Shown: positions 1-6,463, counted from the first letter of the stretch. The stretch is DNA of 7,993 nt from Candidatus Nanopelagicales bacterium (GCA_018399515.1 JAGYOB010000025.1:1-7993); one strand, 5' to 3'. Numbers and translations are program-made. The notes: generated from the letters alone by a model not told the origin.

Positions 1-499
1 GCCAGCCGCCGCCACGGGTTTGCGTCGCGAGGAGCCACTGGGTGGCGCCAGCTGATGCTTCGTCGACACCGACCGCATCGAGGGCGAGTGCGGCCAGGGC
101 GGTGGAGTTGGTGTCCGGGCCGGTGAACGCTTCGGGATCGGGCTCGGGACAGGCAGCGGAGGTATCGACACGGTAGGCCAGGAACGAACCATCGGGGCAC
201 TGCTGGTCGACGAGCCAGGCGACGGCGGCTGCTGGGACGCGCGCACCGGTGGCCTGCAGGCCCAAGATCGCCAGGGACTGGCGGAAAACGCCGTCGAACG
301 TGGGATCGGAGTCGCCGAACAGTCCGCTATCTGAAACGGGAGTAACGACTTGCTGCGCGGCGTCACTGGGCCGGGGCGCCGCAGTGGCGGGTGGGCTCAG
401 CAGCGCTACCGCCAGGGCGCCGCCCACAGCGAGCACGAGGAACGAGCGAATCGCGGGGCGGGGGAGCTTCTTCGGTGGTGAGTGTGCATCGTCAGACAT
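1..499 (-). CDS. Secreted prenyltransferase/squalene-oxidase-repeat (alpha/alpha toroid) protein, 3' end outside window; candidate cobalamin-binding protein
   Basis: The open frame runs from ATG at 499 to the window edge without a stop (166 codons seen; C-terminus missing). Residues 10-40 look like a Sec signal peptide: KK at 10-11 and an Arg at 18, a hydrophobic stretch at about 19-34, and a probable cut after ATA at 38-40. The mature part has helical repeats of the prenyltransferase/squalene-oxidase type: a WLVDQQCPDGSF block near 95-106, DTNSTALAALAL near 129-140, and WLLATQTRGGGW at 155-166. An AGAGG ribosome site lies about 10 nt before the ATG. This fold is shared by terpene cyclases and by the alpha domain of intrinsic factor/transcobalamin. 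Because the gene has its own B12 riboswitch and a signal peptide, a surface or secreted cobalamin-capture role is inferred, probably beside a B12/cobalt transporter beyond the left edge. No catalytic motif of a cyclase is visible in the part present. Fold class is fairly secure; function is inference. Confidence 0.8.
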   Translation of the reverse strand, partial: MSDDAHSPPKKLPRPAIRSFLVLAVGGALAVALLSPPATAAPRPSDAAQQVVTPVSDSGLFGDSDPTFDGVFRQSLAILGLQATGARVPAAAVAWLVDQQCPDGSFLAYRVDTSAACPEPDPEAFTGPDTNSTALAALALDAVGVDEASAGATQWLLATQTRGGGW

Positions 500-640
500 G
501 CTGGGGAGACCTCTCAGGTGAGCGACCCACACGACGATGCGAGTCGACCACCTCACCGACTCCGAGAGCCCGATATCGGGCTGGAGTGGGGAGAGGGTGC
601 GCGCGTCGTCCCGTAGACCTCGACGGAATATCAAGCCGCT
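500..640 (-). promoter_or_regulatory. Riboswitch expression platform / 5' UTR of the toroid gene
   Basis: This stretch carries no convincing gene; the short frames in it overlap the riboswitch transcript. It holds a perfect 16-nt palindrome at 567-582 (AGCCCG stem, ATAT loop). GGTGAG at 557-552 (minus) is complementary to CTCACC at 522-517, immediately before the ribosome site. ACCT/AGGT at 519-510 (minus) can fold the AGAGG ribosome site into a small stem. These are competing pairings that could hide or expose the ribosome site, as in translational cobalamin riboswitches. The pairings are seen; their use in switching is inferred. Confidence 0.5.
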
Positions 641-765
641 CGCGCCCGCCAGGTGCTCCGACTTGTCGACTCGCCGATGCCTGACGGCTCGGTCGATCGC
701 TCACGGTTGCGGGTCAGCGCCGGATTCTCACCGGCTTCCCCTGGACGTCGGGCGCGTAAACATAT
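636..765 (-). ncRNA. Cobalamin (B12) riboswitch aptamer
   Basis: Read on the minus strand, 740-701 contains the hallmark cobalamin-aptamer core: GGGAAGCCGGTGAGAATCC, then GCGCTGACCCGCAACCGTGA. Further down, 662-648 carries a B12-box-like segment (AGTCGGAGCACCTGG). The closing helix is visible: CGCGCCCG at 756-749 is complementary to CGGGCGCG at 648-641. The order and spacing fit the class seen in actinobacteria. The outer limits are approximate. It sits in the leader of the toroid gene that starts at 499, about 140 nt upstream of its ATG, so adenosylcobalamin should lower expression of that gene. No T-tract terminator lies between aptamer and gene, which favours control of translation rather than transcription. 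Confidence 0.9.
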
Positions 766-785
766 TCAGTTGTTCGACCCCTCGC

Positions 786-791
786 ACCCTA
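786..791 (-). promoter_or_regulatory. Candidate -10 element (TAGGGT) for the riboswitch transcript
   Basis: On the minus strand TAGGGT fits the actinobacterial TAnnnT -10 pattern. It would start a transcript near 779, shortly before the first base of the aptamer, which is the expected placement. No good -35 hexamer is seen. Confidence 0.45.
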
Positions 792-801
792 GCGCACGTT
801 C

Positions 802-807
802 TAGGCT
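802..807 (+). promoter_or_regulatory. Candidate -10 element (TAGGCT) for the 78-residue gene, giving a leaderless mRNA
   Basis: TAGGCT ends 7 nt before the ATG at 815, so transcription would begin at or next to the A of the start codon. The absence of a ribosome site before that ATG agrees with a leaderless message. No clear -35 hexamer is seen. Confidence 0.45.
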
Positions 808-814
808 GAGCGGC

Positions 815-1051
815 ATGAACGCGACGGGTGCATGGATCTGGATCTATCAGCACGCTGACGGCCGGCCGGTCGAGGCGCTGCCCGCTGACGCGGTCACCTC
901 GGGGTTTCCATCCCAGGCCGACGCCGAGGCATGGTTCGGGGAGTCCTGGCGCGTGTTGCTGGAATCCGGTGTCGATGCTGTGAGCCTGTACGAGGGCGAT
1001 CGGTTGGTGTACGGCCCGATGAGCCTCCATCCCGACAACCAATCGTCCTAG
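815..1051 (+). CDS. Small conserved-type actinobacterial protein, 78 residues, function unknown
   Basis: The start MNATGAWIWIYQ at 815 is preferred over the in-frame ATG at 653, because the longer version would be encoded by the riboswitch and promoter DNA. The product is acidic and soluble, without signal peptide or membrane segment. It contains FPSQADAEAWFGESWRVLL (about 30-48), then a GVDAVSLYEGDRLVYGPMSLHP block (about 51-72). From memory, this arrangement recurs in small uncharacterised actinobacterial proteins; no function is known to me. A TAGGCT element just before the ATG suggests leaderless expression. The last codons and the stop lie inside the left arm of a long inverted repeat, so the C-terminal NQSS may have been shaped by that element. 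Gene reality is fairly sure; role unknown. Confidence 0.8.
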   Translation: MNATGAWIWIYQHADGRPVEALPADAVTSGFPSQADAEAWFGESWRVLLESGVDAVSLYEGDRLVYGPMSLHPDNQSS

Positions 1052-1109
1052 TTACCTCAATGGTCGATAACTCAGCGAGTTATCGACCATTGAGGTAACT
1101 AAGACGATT
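1041..1109. repeat. Long near-perfect inverted repeat (33-bp arms, 3-nt spacer)
   Basis: The arms are 1041-1073 and 1077-1109, separated by AGC. The inner 25 bp (1049-1073 against 1077-1101) are perfect. One mismatch (1048/1102) is followed by 7 more pairs. The arms are much more AT-rich than the surroundings. It lies between the convergent 78-residue gene and the aldo/keto reductase gene, and the left arm includes the stop codon of the former. It would form a very stable hairpin in either transcript and so could act as a bidirectional terminator, although neither side is followed by a T-run. It could also be a small mobile or palindromic element. Confidence 0.9.
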
Positions 1110-1110
1110 A

Positions 1111-1134
1111 ACCCAGACGCTGGGTGGGGTTTTC
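1111..1134 (+). terminator. Intrinsic terminator downstream of the 78-residue gene
   Basis: A stem of ACCCAG (1111-1116) and CTGGGT (1120-1125) with loop ACG is followed by GGGG and TTTTCTC. The stem is short but the layout fits a rho-independent terminator on the plus strand, placed directly after the long inverted repeat. It lies 11 bp from the end of the convergent aldo/keto reductase gene. Confidence 0.5.
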
Positions 1135-1144
1135 TCGGGTGTGG

Positions 1145-2143
1145 TCAGGGTCGTGGGTTGGGCGATTGCGTCAGCGCGGGGTCGCGAACGACCACATCGG
1201 CCAGTGCCGAATCAATCGCAGCGAGTGTGTCGGGAGTGACGGTGACGCCGGAAGCTGCGACGTTCTCAGCGACCTGCTCGGGGACCGAAGCACCGATGAT
1301 GGCGGCCGAGATTCCCTGTTGAGCCAGAACCCATGCGATGGCCAACTGCGACATCGTCAGGCCTGAGTCCTGTGCGATGGGTCGCAGGCGTTGCACGGCC
1401 TCGAGGATCGGCTCGTCCAGGAAACGGCTGATGAATCCGGCGCCCTCTCCGCCGCTGGCACGGCTGCCGGCAGGGACCTGCTGGCCGGGCAGATACTTGC
1501 CGCTGAGAACACCCTGGGCGATCGGGGACCACACGATCTGGCCGATGCCGTGGCGTTGGCTCATCGGTACGACCTCGGCCTCGATGACCCGCCAGAGCAT
1601 CGAATACTGCGGCTGATTCGACACGAGTGGTGCCAGGTTGTCGCGTTCGATGATCTGCATGGCGGCATCGATCTCCTCCGCGCGCCATTCCGAGACGCCG
1701 AGGTAGAGGACCTTTCCTTCGCGCACCAGGTCGTTGAAGGCGTGCAGCGTTTCCTCGAGTGGGGTCTCATGATCGAACCTATGGGCTTGGTACAGGTCGA
1801 CGTAATCGGTACCCAGACGGCGCAGGGACGCATGCAGCGATTCGCGGATGTGTTTGCGTGACAGGCCGCGGTCGTTGGGCCCGGGACCGGTGGGCCAGTA
1901 CACCTTGGTCGCGATCTCCAAGGCCTCGCGGCGCTGATCACGAAGCGCTCCACCGAGGACCGATTCGGCGGCGGTCGCGGCATACACGTCTGCGGTGTCG
2001 AAGGTGGTGATGCCGGCGTCGAGAGCCGCATGAACGCAGTCGATGGCGGTCTGATCATCGATCTGCGATCCGTGGGTGATCCAGTTGCCGAGAATGATCT
2101 CGCTGACCCGAAGGCCGCTGGCGCCTAGGCGGCGATGCTGCAC
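1145..2143 (-). CDS. Aldo/keto reductase, potassium-channel-beta-subunit-like subgroup
   Basis: The 332-residue product fits an NAD(P)H-dependent oxidoreductase of the aldo/keto reductase superfamily, a TIM barrel in the cytosol that reduces aldehydes or ketones. The catalytic tetrad is visible: Asp49 and Tyr54 in FDTADVY, Lys80 in ATKVYW, and His121 in YQAHRFD. Cofactor-binding segments are SPIAQGVLSGKY (206-217) and IIGASVPEQVAEN (282-294). Strand and helix order and the LRRLGTDYVDLYQAH block resemble the KvBeta/YghZ-type groups (AKR6, AKR11, AKR14); the substrate cannot be told. The start is GTG at 2143, with AGGGGAG about 11 nt upstream that overlaps the end of the preceding DUF3043 gene. 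The gap is 7 bp, so the two are probably co-transcribed and translationally coupled. The gene ends next to the hairpins at 1041-1134. Confidence 0.93.
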   Translation of the reverse strand: MQHRRLGASGLRVSEIILGNWITHGSQIDDQTAIDCVHAALDAGITTFDTADVYAATAAESVLGGALRDQRREALEIATKVYWPTGPGPNDRGLSRKHIRESLHASLRRLGTDYVDLYQAHRFDHETPLEETLHAFNDLVREGKVLYLGVSEWRAEEIDAAMQIIERDNLAPLVSNQPQYSMLWRVIEAEVVPMSQRHGIGQIVWSPIAQGVLSGKYLPGQQVPAGSRASGGEGAGFISRFLDEPILEAVQRLRPIAQDSGLTMSQLAIAWVLAQQGISAAIIGASVPEQVAENVAASGVTVTPDTLAAIDSALADVVVRDPALTQSPNPRP

Positions 2144-2150
2144 GATGCGA

Positions 2151-2789
2151 TCAACTCCCCTTGCGACGGGATGGTCCGCGGAATCCCGACGGCCCCTTCG
2201 AGCCAGTAGGCGAGCCGCCTCGCTTGACCTTCGGTGGCGGTAGACGGAGTCGACGCAACTGCAGGGTCCGCATGATCGCGTAGAACACCGCCCCTTTGCG
2301 CTCGGCTTTGTCGGGGAACCGCTCCTTGAGTTGGGCCTTGAGCCGAAGGACGAGAATGGTCGAATCGACCAAGATGATCGCGATCAGGACGAACCAGGCG
2401 AGGGACACGATCGACTGCACGACCTGGTTGGGGATGAAGCCCAGAACCAAGACGGTGAGGGCGATGAAGATGAAGTACTCCGCGACCGTGAATCGTGAAT
2501 CGACGAAGTCGCGCGTGAAACTCCGGACCGGACCTCGGTCGCGCCCTGGCATCCGGCTTTCGTCGCCGGCCATCAGTGCCGCCCTATTTTCCATCTTGGC
2601 CTGGCGTTCCCGGTTGCGAGCGGCTTTGCGGGCTGCTCGGGGGTCACCGGCCGACCGCAGGGCCTCTTTGCGCGCCTGCTCGGCCTCCTTGCGGGTAGGG
2701 GTCGGTCGACCCTTTCCCTGGGAGGTGTCGTCAAGAGCATCGGCGGTGACGGAGTCCGCGGCGTCAGGGCGTTGGCGACGGGAGAACAT
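2151..2789 (-). CDS. DUF3043-family membrane protein
   Basis: This 212-residue protein has the make-up of the actinobacterial DUF3043 family, whose function is unknown. The N-terminal third is charged and soluble, with GKGRPTPTRKEAEQARK near 25-41 and an Arg/Lys-rich stretch to about 98. Two membrane segments follow at about 104-120 and 124-148, then a basic tail with PPPKVKRGG (184-192) and a Gly/Ser/Arg-rich end. Both ends are probably cytoplasmic. The ATG at 2789 has no strong ribosome site; a TACCCT element (2804-2799, minus) would give a leader of only a few bases, so leaderless translation is plausible. It heads an operon with the aldo/keto reductase and is divergent from pspA. Family assignment is from recalled sequence pattern. 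Confidence 0.85.
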   Translation of the reverse strand: MFSRRQRPDAADSVTADALDDTSQGKGRPTPTRKEAEQARKEALRSAGDPRAARKAARNRERQAKMENRAALMAGDESRMPGRDRGPVRSFTRDFVDSRFTVAEYFIFIALTVLVLGFIPNQVVQSIVSLAWFVLIAIILVDSTILVLRLKAQLKERFPDKAERKGAVFYAIMRTLQLRRLRLPPPKVKRGGSPTGSKGPSGFRGPSRRKGS

Positions 2790-2798
2790 GATGACCTA

Positions 2799-2804
2799 AG
2801 GGTA
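2799..2804 (-). promoter_or_regulatory. Candidate -10 element (TACCCT) for the DUF3043/reductase operon
   Basis: TACCCT on the minus strand matches TAnnnT and lies 9 nt before the ATG at 2789. The transcript would therefore be leaderless or nearly so. No convincing -35 is visible. Confidence 0.4.
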
Positions 2805-2865
2805 GCGCTCACGTGCTCCTACCGCTTCGATCGGCGTCGGGGAGCGCGCGAGGGGTGCCAGCGCA

Positions 2866-2871
2866 TAGTCT
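2866..2871 (+). promoter_or_regulatory. Candidate -10 element (TAGTCT) for pspA
   Basis: TAGTCT in the 136-bp divergent gap would give a leader of roughly 48 nt before the pspA ATG. A recognisable -35 is lacking, and no clear ClgR or sigma-factor operator could be identified by eye. Confidence 0.3.
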
Positions 2872-2914
2872 GGAAGCTAATGCCCCCGCAGCGACGGGGC
2901 AGGTCGGCCAGTTC

Positions 2915-3663
2915 AGGAGGCATCGATGGGCTTGTGGCAGCGCTTCACCATGATCTTCAAGGCCAAGGCGAGCAAGGCCTTGGATAAGGCGGAGGATCCC
3001 CGCGAGACGCTGGATTACTCCTACGAGAAGCAATTGGAACTCCTGCAGAAGGTGCGTCGAGGGGTGGCAGATGTGGCCACCAGTCGCAAGCGCATCGAGT
3101 TGCAGATCACCAATCTCGCCAAGCAGGCCGATAAGTTGCAGACCCAGGCGAAGGCGGCCCTAGGCGCCGGCCGCGAGGATCTCGCGCGCGAAGCGCTCAC
3201 CCGCAAGAGCGGCCTTCAGCAGCAGGTGGCCGACCTGACCGAGCAGTTGGCCCAGTTGCAAGACCAGGAGGAGAAACTCGTTCAAGCCTCCCAGCAGCTC
3301 CAGGCGCGCGTCGATGCTTTCCGGACCCGCAAAGAGACGATCAAGGCCACCTACACCGCTGCCGAAGCGCAGACCAAGGTCAGCGAAGCCGTCACCGGGA
3401 TCTCCGATGAATTGGGCGACGTTGGGCTTGCCGTCCAACGTGCCGAGGACAAGACGGCGCAGATGCAGGCCCGGGCTGGAGCGATCGACGAACTGGTGGC
3501 ATCGGGGGCTTTGGATGACGTGTCCGGCACCAGCAAGGACAACTTGACGTTGGAACTGGAGCGCATGGCCAGTACGTCTCAGGTGGACGACGATCTGGCG
3601 GCGTTGCGTGCAGAGATCGGTTCTGAGCCCGAGAAGCCCGCGATCGAATCCGACAAGGGTTGA
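2915..3663 (+). CDS. pspA: PspA/IM30 phage-shock protein
   Basis: The coding part is ATG 2926 to stop 3663 (245 residues); the entry also includes the AGGAGG ribosome site at 2915-2920, 5 nt before the ATG. The protein starts MGLWQRFTMIFKAKASKALD, the amphipathic membrane-binding helix of PspA/IM30. It continues with DPRETLDYSYEKQLELLQKVRRGVAD-type sequence (24-49), split here as DPRETLDYSY and EKQLELLQKV. A long Gln/Glu/Lys-rich coiled coil follows to about 190, then an acidic tail. The family forms ESCRT-III-like assemblies on the cytoplasmic face of the membrane and stabilises it under stress. Length is normal for actinobacterial PspA. It is followed by htpX (79-bp gap) and pspAB, and is divergent from the DUF3043 operon. 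Confidence 0.95.
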
Positions 3664-3742
3664 GCGCAACGCTGCACGATTGAGTGATGGGTCCACAGCG
3701 AAACCGAGATCCGATGAGCGAGGGAGTTGACGACCACTCACG

Positions 3743-4651
3743 ATGGCCCGTACCCGGTTCGGTATCGATAGAGGCCTGACGGCCCGCATGTTCGCGACGA
3801 TGTTCGGACTCGGGCTGCTGTACGTCGTCCTGGGCGGTGTCCTGCTCGCCCTCGGCATCAGTGCGATCTTCGTTCTCGTCATCATGGGGGCCCTGCTGTT
3901 CGGGCAGTGGTGGTTTTCGGACTCACTCGCACTGAGTGCGATGCGTGCCCACGCTGTTTCGCCTGAGCAGGCTCCGCAATTGCATGCCCTGGTCGATCGG
4001 TTGTGCGCGATGGCCGATATGGAAAAGCCGCGGATCGCCATCGCGGACACCGATGTGCCCAATGCCTTCGCCACCGGGCGGACACCGAAACGCTCGGTCG
4101 TTGTGGTGACCACCGGTCTTCTGCGCCGCCTTGACCGCGACGAATTAGAAGGAGTCGTGGCACACGAGTTATCCCATGTCGCCCACCGCGATGTCCTGGT
4201 GATGTCCATCGCGTCCTTCACCGCCATCCTGGCTGGCTTCCTCGTTCGCTCCGCGATGTGGGGTTCGATGATGCGCGATCGGCGCGATCAGAACACCGTG
4301 ATGGTGTTCTTCGCGGTGATGGTGGTCAGCATTCTGGTGTACGCGGTGTCCTATGTCCTCATCCGTGCGCTGTCGCGATACCGAGAACTCGGCGCAGATC
4401 GCGGGGCGGCCTATGTGACCGGTCGTCCGTCTGCGCTGGCGCGAGCACTGCAGAAGATCAGCGGTGACATGGCTGCGATCCCCACCCAGGACCTCCGGCG
4501 GATGGAACCGGTGAGTTCCTTCGCGCTCGTGCCGGCGTTCTCACGCGGACGTGGGGGGATGGGTCTGGAGTCCTTGATGTCCACGCATCCATCGCTGGAA
4601 AAGCGCCTGGAGCAGTTGGCGAAGATCTCCGCCGAACTCGGCGAGCGCTAG
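3743..4651 (+). CDS. htpX: HtpX-like M48 membrane zinc metalloprotease
   Basis: This 302-residue protein, close in length to E. coli HtpX, is a membrane protease that degrades damaged or misassembled membrane proteins. Two N-terminal membrane segments (about 14-32 and 34-58) precede a cytoplasmic catalytic domain. The zinc site is HELSH at 141-145, and the likely third ligand is Glu215 in SRYRELGAD. Two more membrane segments lie at about 153-172 and 185-209. The STHPSLEKRLEQL block (280-292) is typical of the family's C-terminus. The ATG at 3743 is the first start after an in-frame stop (3728-3730). The nearest purine-rich site (AGGGAG, 3721-3726) is unusually far, about 16 nt, so translation may rely on coupling with a short overlapping frame. 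The gene lies between pspA and pspAB, which points to membrane quality control under envelope stress. Confidence 0.95.
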   Translation: MARTRFGIDRGLTARMFATMFGLGLLYVVLGGVLLALGISAIFVLVIMGALLFGQWWFSDSLALSAMRAHAVSPEQAPQLHALVDRLCAMADMEKPRIAIADTDVPNAFATGRTPKRSVVVVTTGLLRRLDRDELEGVVAHELSHVAHRDVLVMSIASFTAILAGFLVRSAMWGSMMRDRRDQNTVMVFFAVMVVSILVYAVSYVLIRALSRYRELGADRGAAYVTGRPSALARALQKISGDMAAIPTQDLRRMEPVSSFALVPAFSRGRGGMGLESLMSTHPSLEKRLEQLAKISAELGER

Positions 4652-4660
4652 GGCGTTGCT

Positions 4661-5242
4661 GTGGGGTTCCTCGACGGTCTGCTCGGGCGACGCAAACCAG
4701 TCCGCCCCAATCTTGATGCGCTCTTCGCGGTGCCTGCTGCCGCGATCACGCTGCAGGTAAGCATGGATTTCGTGTCGACCGGTCAGGGTGCTGTTGCCTT
4801 CCGATCCGTGGAAGGCCGGGCTATGGCCGATGTCGAGGCTGAGATCACCGAATTGCTCAACGCCGACGGTGGACCTCCTGTTCGATTGACCACCGATTCC
4901 TTCGGGTACACCTGGCTGATCGTGTCCGAGCCGGAGCCCGATGTATCAGCCATCGTCACAGACCTGCACGCGGTGAACAGCACACTCACCGATCACGGCT
5001 TCGCACCCCAGTTGCTGTGCTCGATCGTGCCGTTCCGCGATCCGGAGGGCATCACGTTGGCGCTGGTTTACCTATATAAGCGCGGAACGTTCTACCCCTT
5101 CGTCCCTGAAGCCGGTGGCGATGAACGACGAGACAACATCACCGAGTTGAAAGTGCGCGATCTGTTGACCGGTGAACTGCCGTGGGAGGCCGATCTCAGC
5201 CGGTGGTTCCCGGTGTGGGGCGCCCCGACGCTGTCGGATTGA
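4661..5242 (+). CDS. pspAB: PspA-associated protein PspAB
   Basis: This 193-residue soluble protein starts with GTG at 4661, 9 bp after the htpX stop, so the two are very likely co-translated. Its beginning (MGFLDGLLGRRKPVRPNLD, then LFAVPAAAITLQ), the internal FGYTWLIVSEPEPD (81-94) and the C-terminal RDNITELKVRDLLTGELPWE (157-176) fit the PspAB family as I recall it. That family is found beside PspA and HtpX-type proteases in actinobacteria and some archaea. There is no signal peptide or membrane segment, so it should act in the cytosol, perhaps as an adaptor between PspA and the protease. Its biochemical role is not established. It ends 15 bp from the convergent nadA, and no strong terminator is seen between them. 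Confidence 0.88.
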   Translation: MGFLDGLLGRRKPVRPNLDALFAVPAAAITLQVSMDFVSTGQGAVAFRSVEGRAMADVEAEITELLNADGGPPVRLTTDSFGYTWLIVSEPEPDVSAIVTDLHAVNSTLTDHGFAPQLLCSIVPFRDPEGITLALVYLYKRGTFYPFVPEAGGDERRDNITELKVRDLLTGELPWEADLSRWFPVWGAPTLSD

Positions 5243-5257
5243 TGTATCGGCCGGTAG

Positions 5258-6451
5258 TCAGTCGGTAGGAGCGGATGCGACTCCCGGAAGCGCGAGCATC
5301 CGGTCGAGAGCGACGCGTGCCCAGTGCGCGGTATCGGGGTCGACGCTGATCTGGTTGACGACCCGATCCTCGACCAGGCTCTCCAGCGACCACACCAGGT
5401 GGGGCAGATCGATGCGGTTCATCGTCGCGCAGAAGCACACCGCTTTGTCGAGGAATACCACCGTCTTGTCGGGATGGCGCAACGCTAGGCGGCGCACGAG
5501 ATTCAATTCGGTGCCGACCGCGAAAGCCGAGCCCGGCGGAGCAGCATCGATGGTGGAGATGATGAACTCGGTCGAGCCGACGAGATCTGCCTTGTTGATG
5601 ACCTCGTGGCGGCACTCGGGGTGCACGAGCACGGTGATCCCCGGCATCCGTTCGCGCACGTCGTCGACGGACTCGGCGGTGAACTTTCCGTGTACCGAAC
5701 AGTGCCCCTTCCACAGGAGCATGCGCGCTGATCGTGCCTGCTCCTCGGTCATCCCGCCGTCTGGCTTATGCGGATCCCACACCACACAGTCTTCGAGAGA
5801 CATCCCCAAATCGCGCACCGCAGTGTTGCGCCCCAGGTGCTGATCGGGCAGGAACAGCACACGCTCGCCCCGCTCGAAAGACCACTCCAGCGATCTTTTT
5901 GCGTTGCTCGAGGTGCAGATCGAGCCGCCATTGCGACCGGTGAATGCCTTGATGTCGGCGGAGGAGTTCATGTACGTGATGGGGACGGTGGATTCCGCCA
6001 GGCCCCACCGGGTGAGGGTCTGCCACGCCTCGTCGACCTGGTGCATCGCGGCCATGTCGGCCATGGAGCAGCCTGCTGCGAGATCGGGCAGGATGACCGT
6101 CTGGTGATCTGCGGTGAGGATGTCGGCGCTCTCGGCCATGAAGTGCACGCCGGCGAACACCACGAACTGCGCCTCGGGCCGGGCGGCCGCCTGCTGGGAC
6201 AACTTGAACGAATCGCCGGTCACATCGGCGAACTGGATGACCTCATCGCGCTGGTAGTGGTGGCCGAGGATGAAGACCCGATCGCCCAGAGCCGCTTTCG
6301 CGGCGGCGGCGCGAGCAACGAGATCGGGGTCGCTGGCGGGGGGTAGGTCACCGGGGCACTCGACTCCGCGTTCGCTGTCGGGGTCGGCGTCCTGGCCTAG
6401 CAGCAGCAGCGCCAGCGGCGTCTTTTCTGGTTCCACGAAGGACTGCGCCAT
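5258..6451 (-). CDS. nadA: Quinolinate synthase NadA
   Basis: NadA condenses iminoaspartate with dihydroxyacetone phosphate to quinolinate in de novo NAD synthesis, using a [4Fe-4S] cluster. This 397-residue protein is the long actinobacterial form. It has an N-terminal extension with ADPDSERGVECPGDLP (22-37), then ILGHHYQRDEVIQFAD (61-76) and GDSFKLS (79-85). It also has DLAAGCSMADMA (123-134), YMNSSADIKAF (160-170), CTSSNA (179-184), LPDQHLGRNT (201-210), KGHCSVHGKF (248-257) and CFCATMNRIDLPHL (339-352). Probable cluster ligands are Cys128, Cys251 and Cys341 (or Cys339). The ATG at 6451 has no ribosome site; a CACACT element 6 nt upstream would give a leaderless message. No nadB or nadC is present in this window, although these often adjoin nadA. 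A strong hairpin with a T-tract stands 66 nt upstream in the same orientation. Confidence 0.97.
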   Translation of the reverse strand: MAQSFVEPEKTPLALLLLGQDADPDSERGVECPGDLPPASDPDLVARAAAAKAALGDRVFILGHHYQRDEVIQFADVTGDSFKLSQQAAARPEAQFVVFAGVHFMAESADILTADHQTVILPDLAAGCSMADMAAMHQVDEAWQTLTRWGLAESTVPITYMNSSADIKAFTGRNGGSICTSSNAKRSLEWSFERGERVLFLPDQHLGRNTAVRDLGMSLEDCVVWDPHKPDGGMTEEQARSARMLLWKGHCSVHGKFTAESVDDVRERMPGITVLVHPECRHEVINKADLVGSTEFIISTIDAAPPGSAFAVGTELNLVRRLALRHPDKTVVFLDKAVCFCATMNRIDLPHLVWSLESLVEDRVVNQISVDPDTAHWARVALDRMLALPGVASAPTD

Positions 6452-6457
6452 CTGCTA

Positions 6458-6463
6458 AGTGTG
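6458..6463 (-). promoter_or_regulatory. Weak candidate -10 element (CACACT) for leaderless nadA
   Basis: On the minus strand CACACT is followed by TAGCAG and then the nadA ATG. The spacing is right for a leaderless start, but the first base differs from TAnnnT. A start further upstream cannot be excluded. Confidence 0.3.

Noticed and set aside
492..704. 70-residue minus-strand frame in the leader
   Set aside because: It overlaps the riboswitch and expression platform and the start of the toroid gene; its composition is that of chance GC-rich translation.
653..814. In-frame upstream extension of the 78-residue protein from ATG 653
   Set aside because: The added 54 codons would be encoded by the antisense of the cobalamin aptamer and by promoter DNA, and a plausible leaderless start exists at 815.
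3160..4227. 355-residue minus-strand frame opposite pspA and htpX
   Set aside because: It is antisense to two genes with clear family motifs and has no recognisable domain; long chance frames are common in GC-rich DNA.
5768..6346. 192-residue plus-strand frame opposite nadA
   Set aside because: It lies fully within nadA on the other strand and shows no domain.
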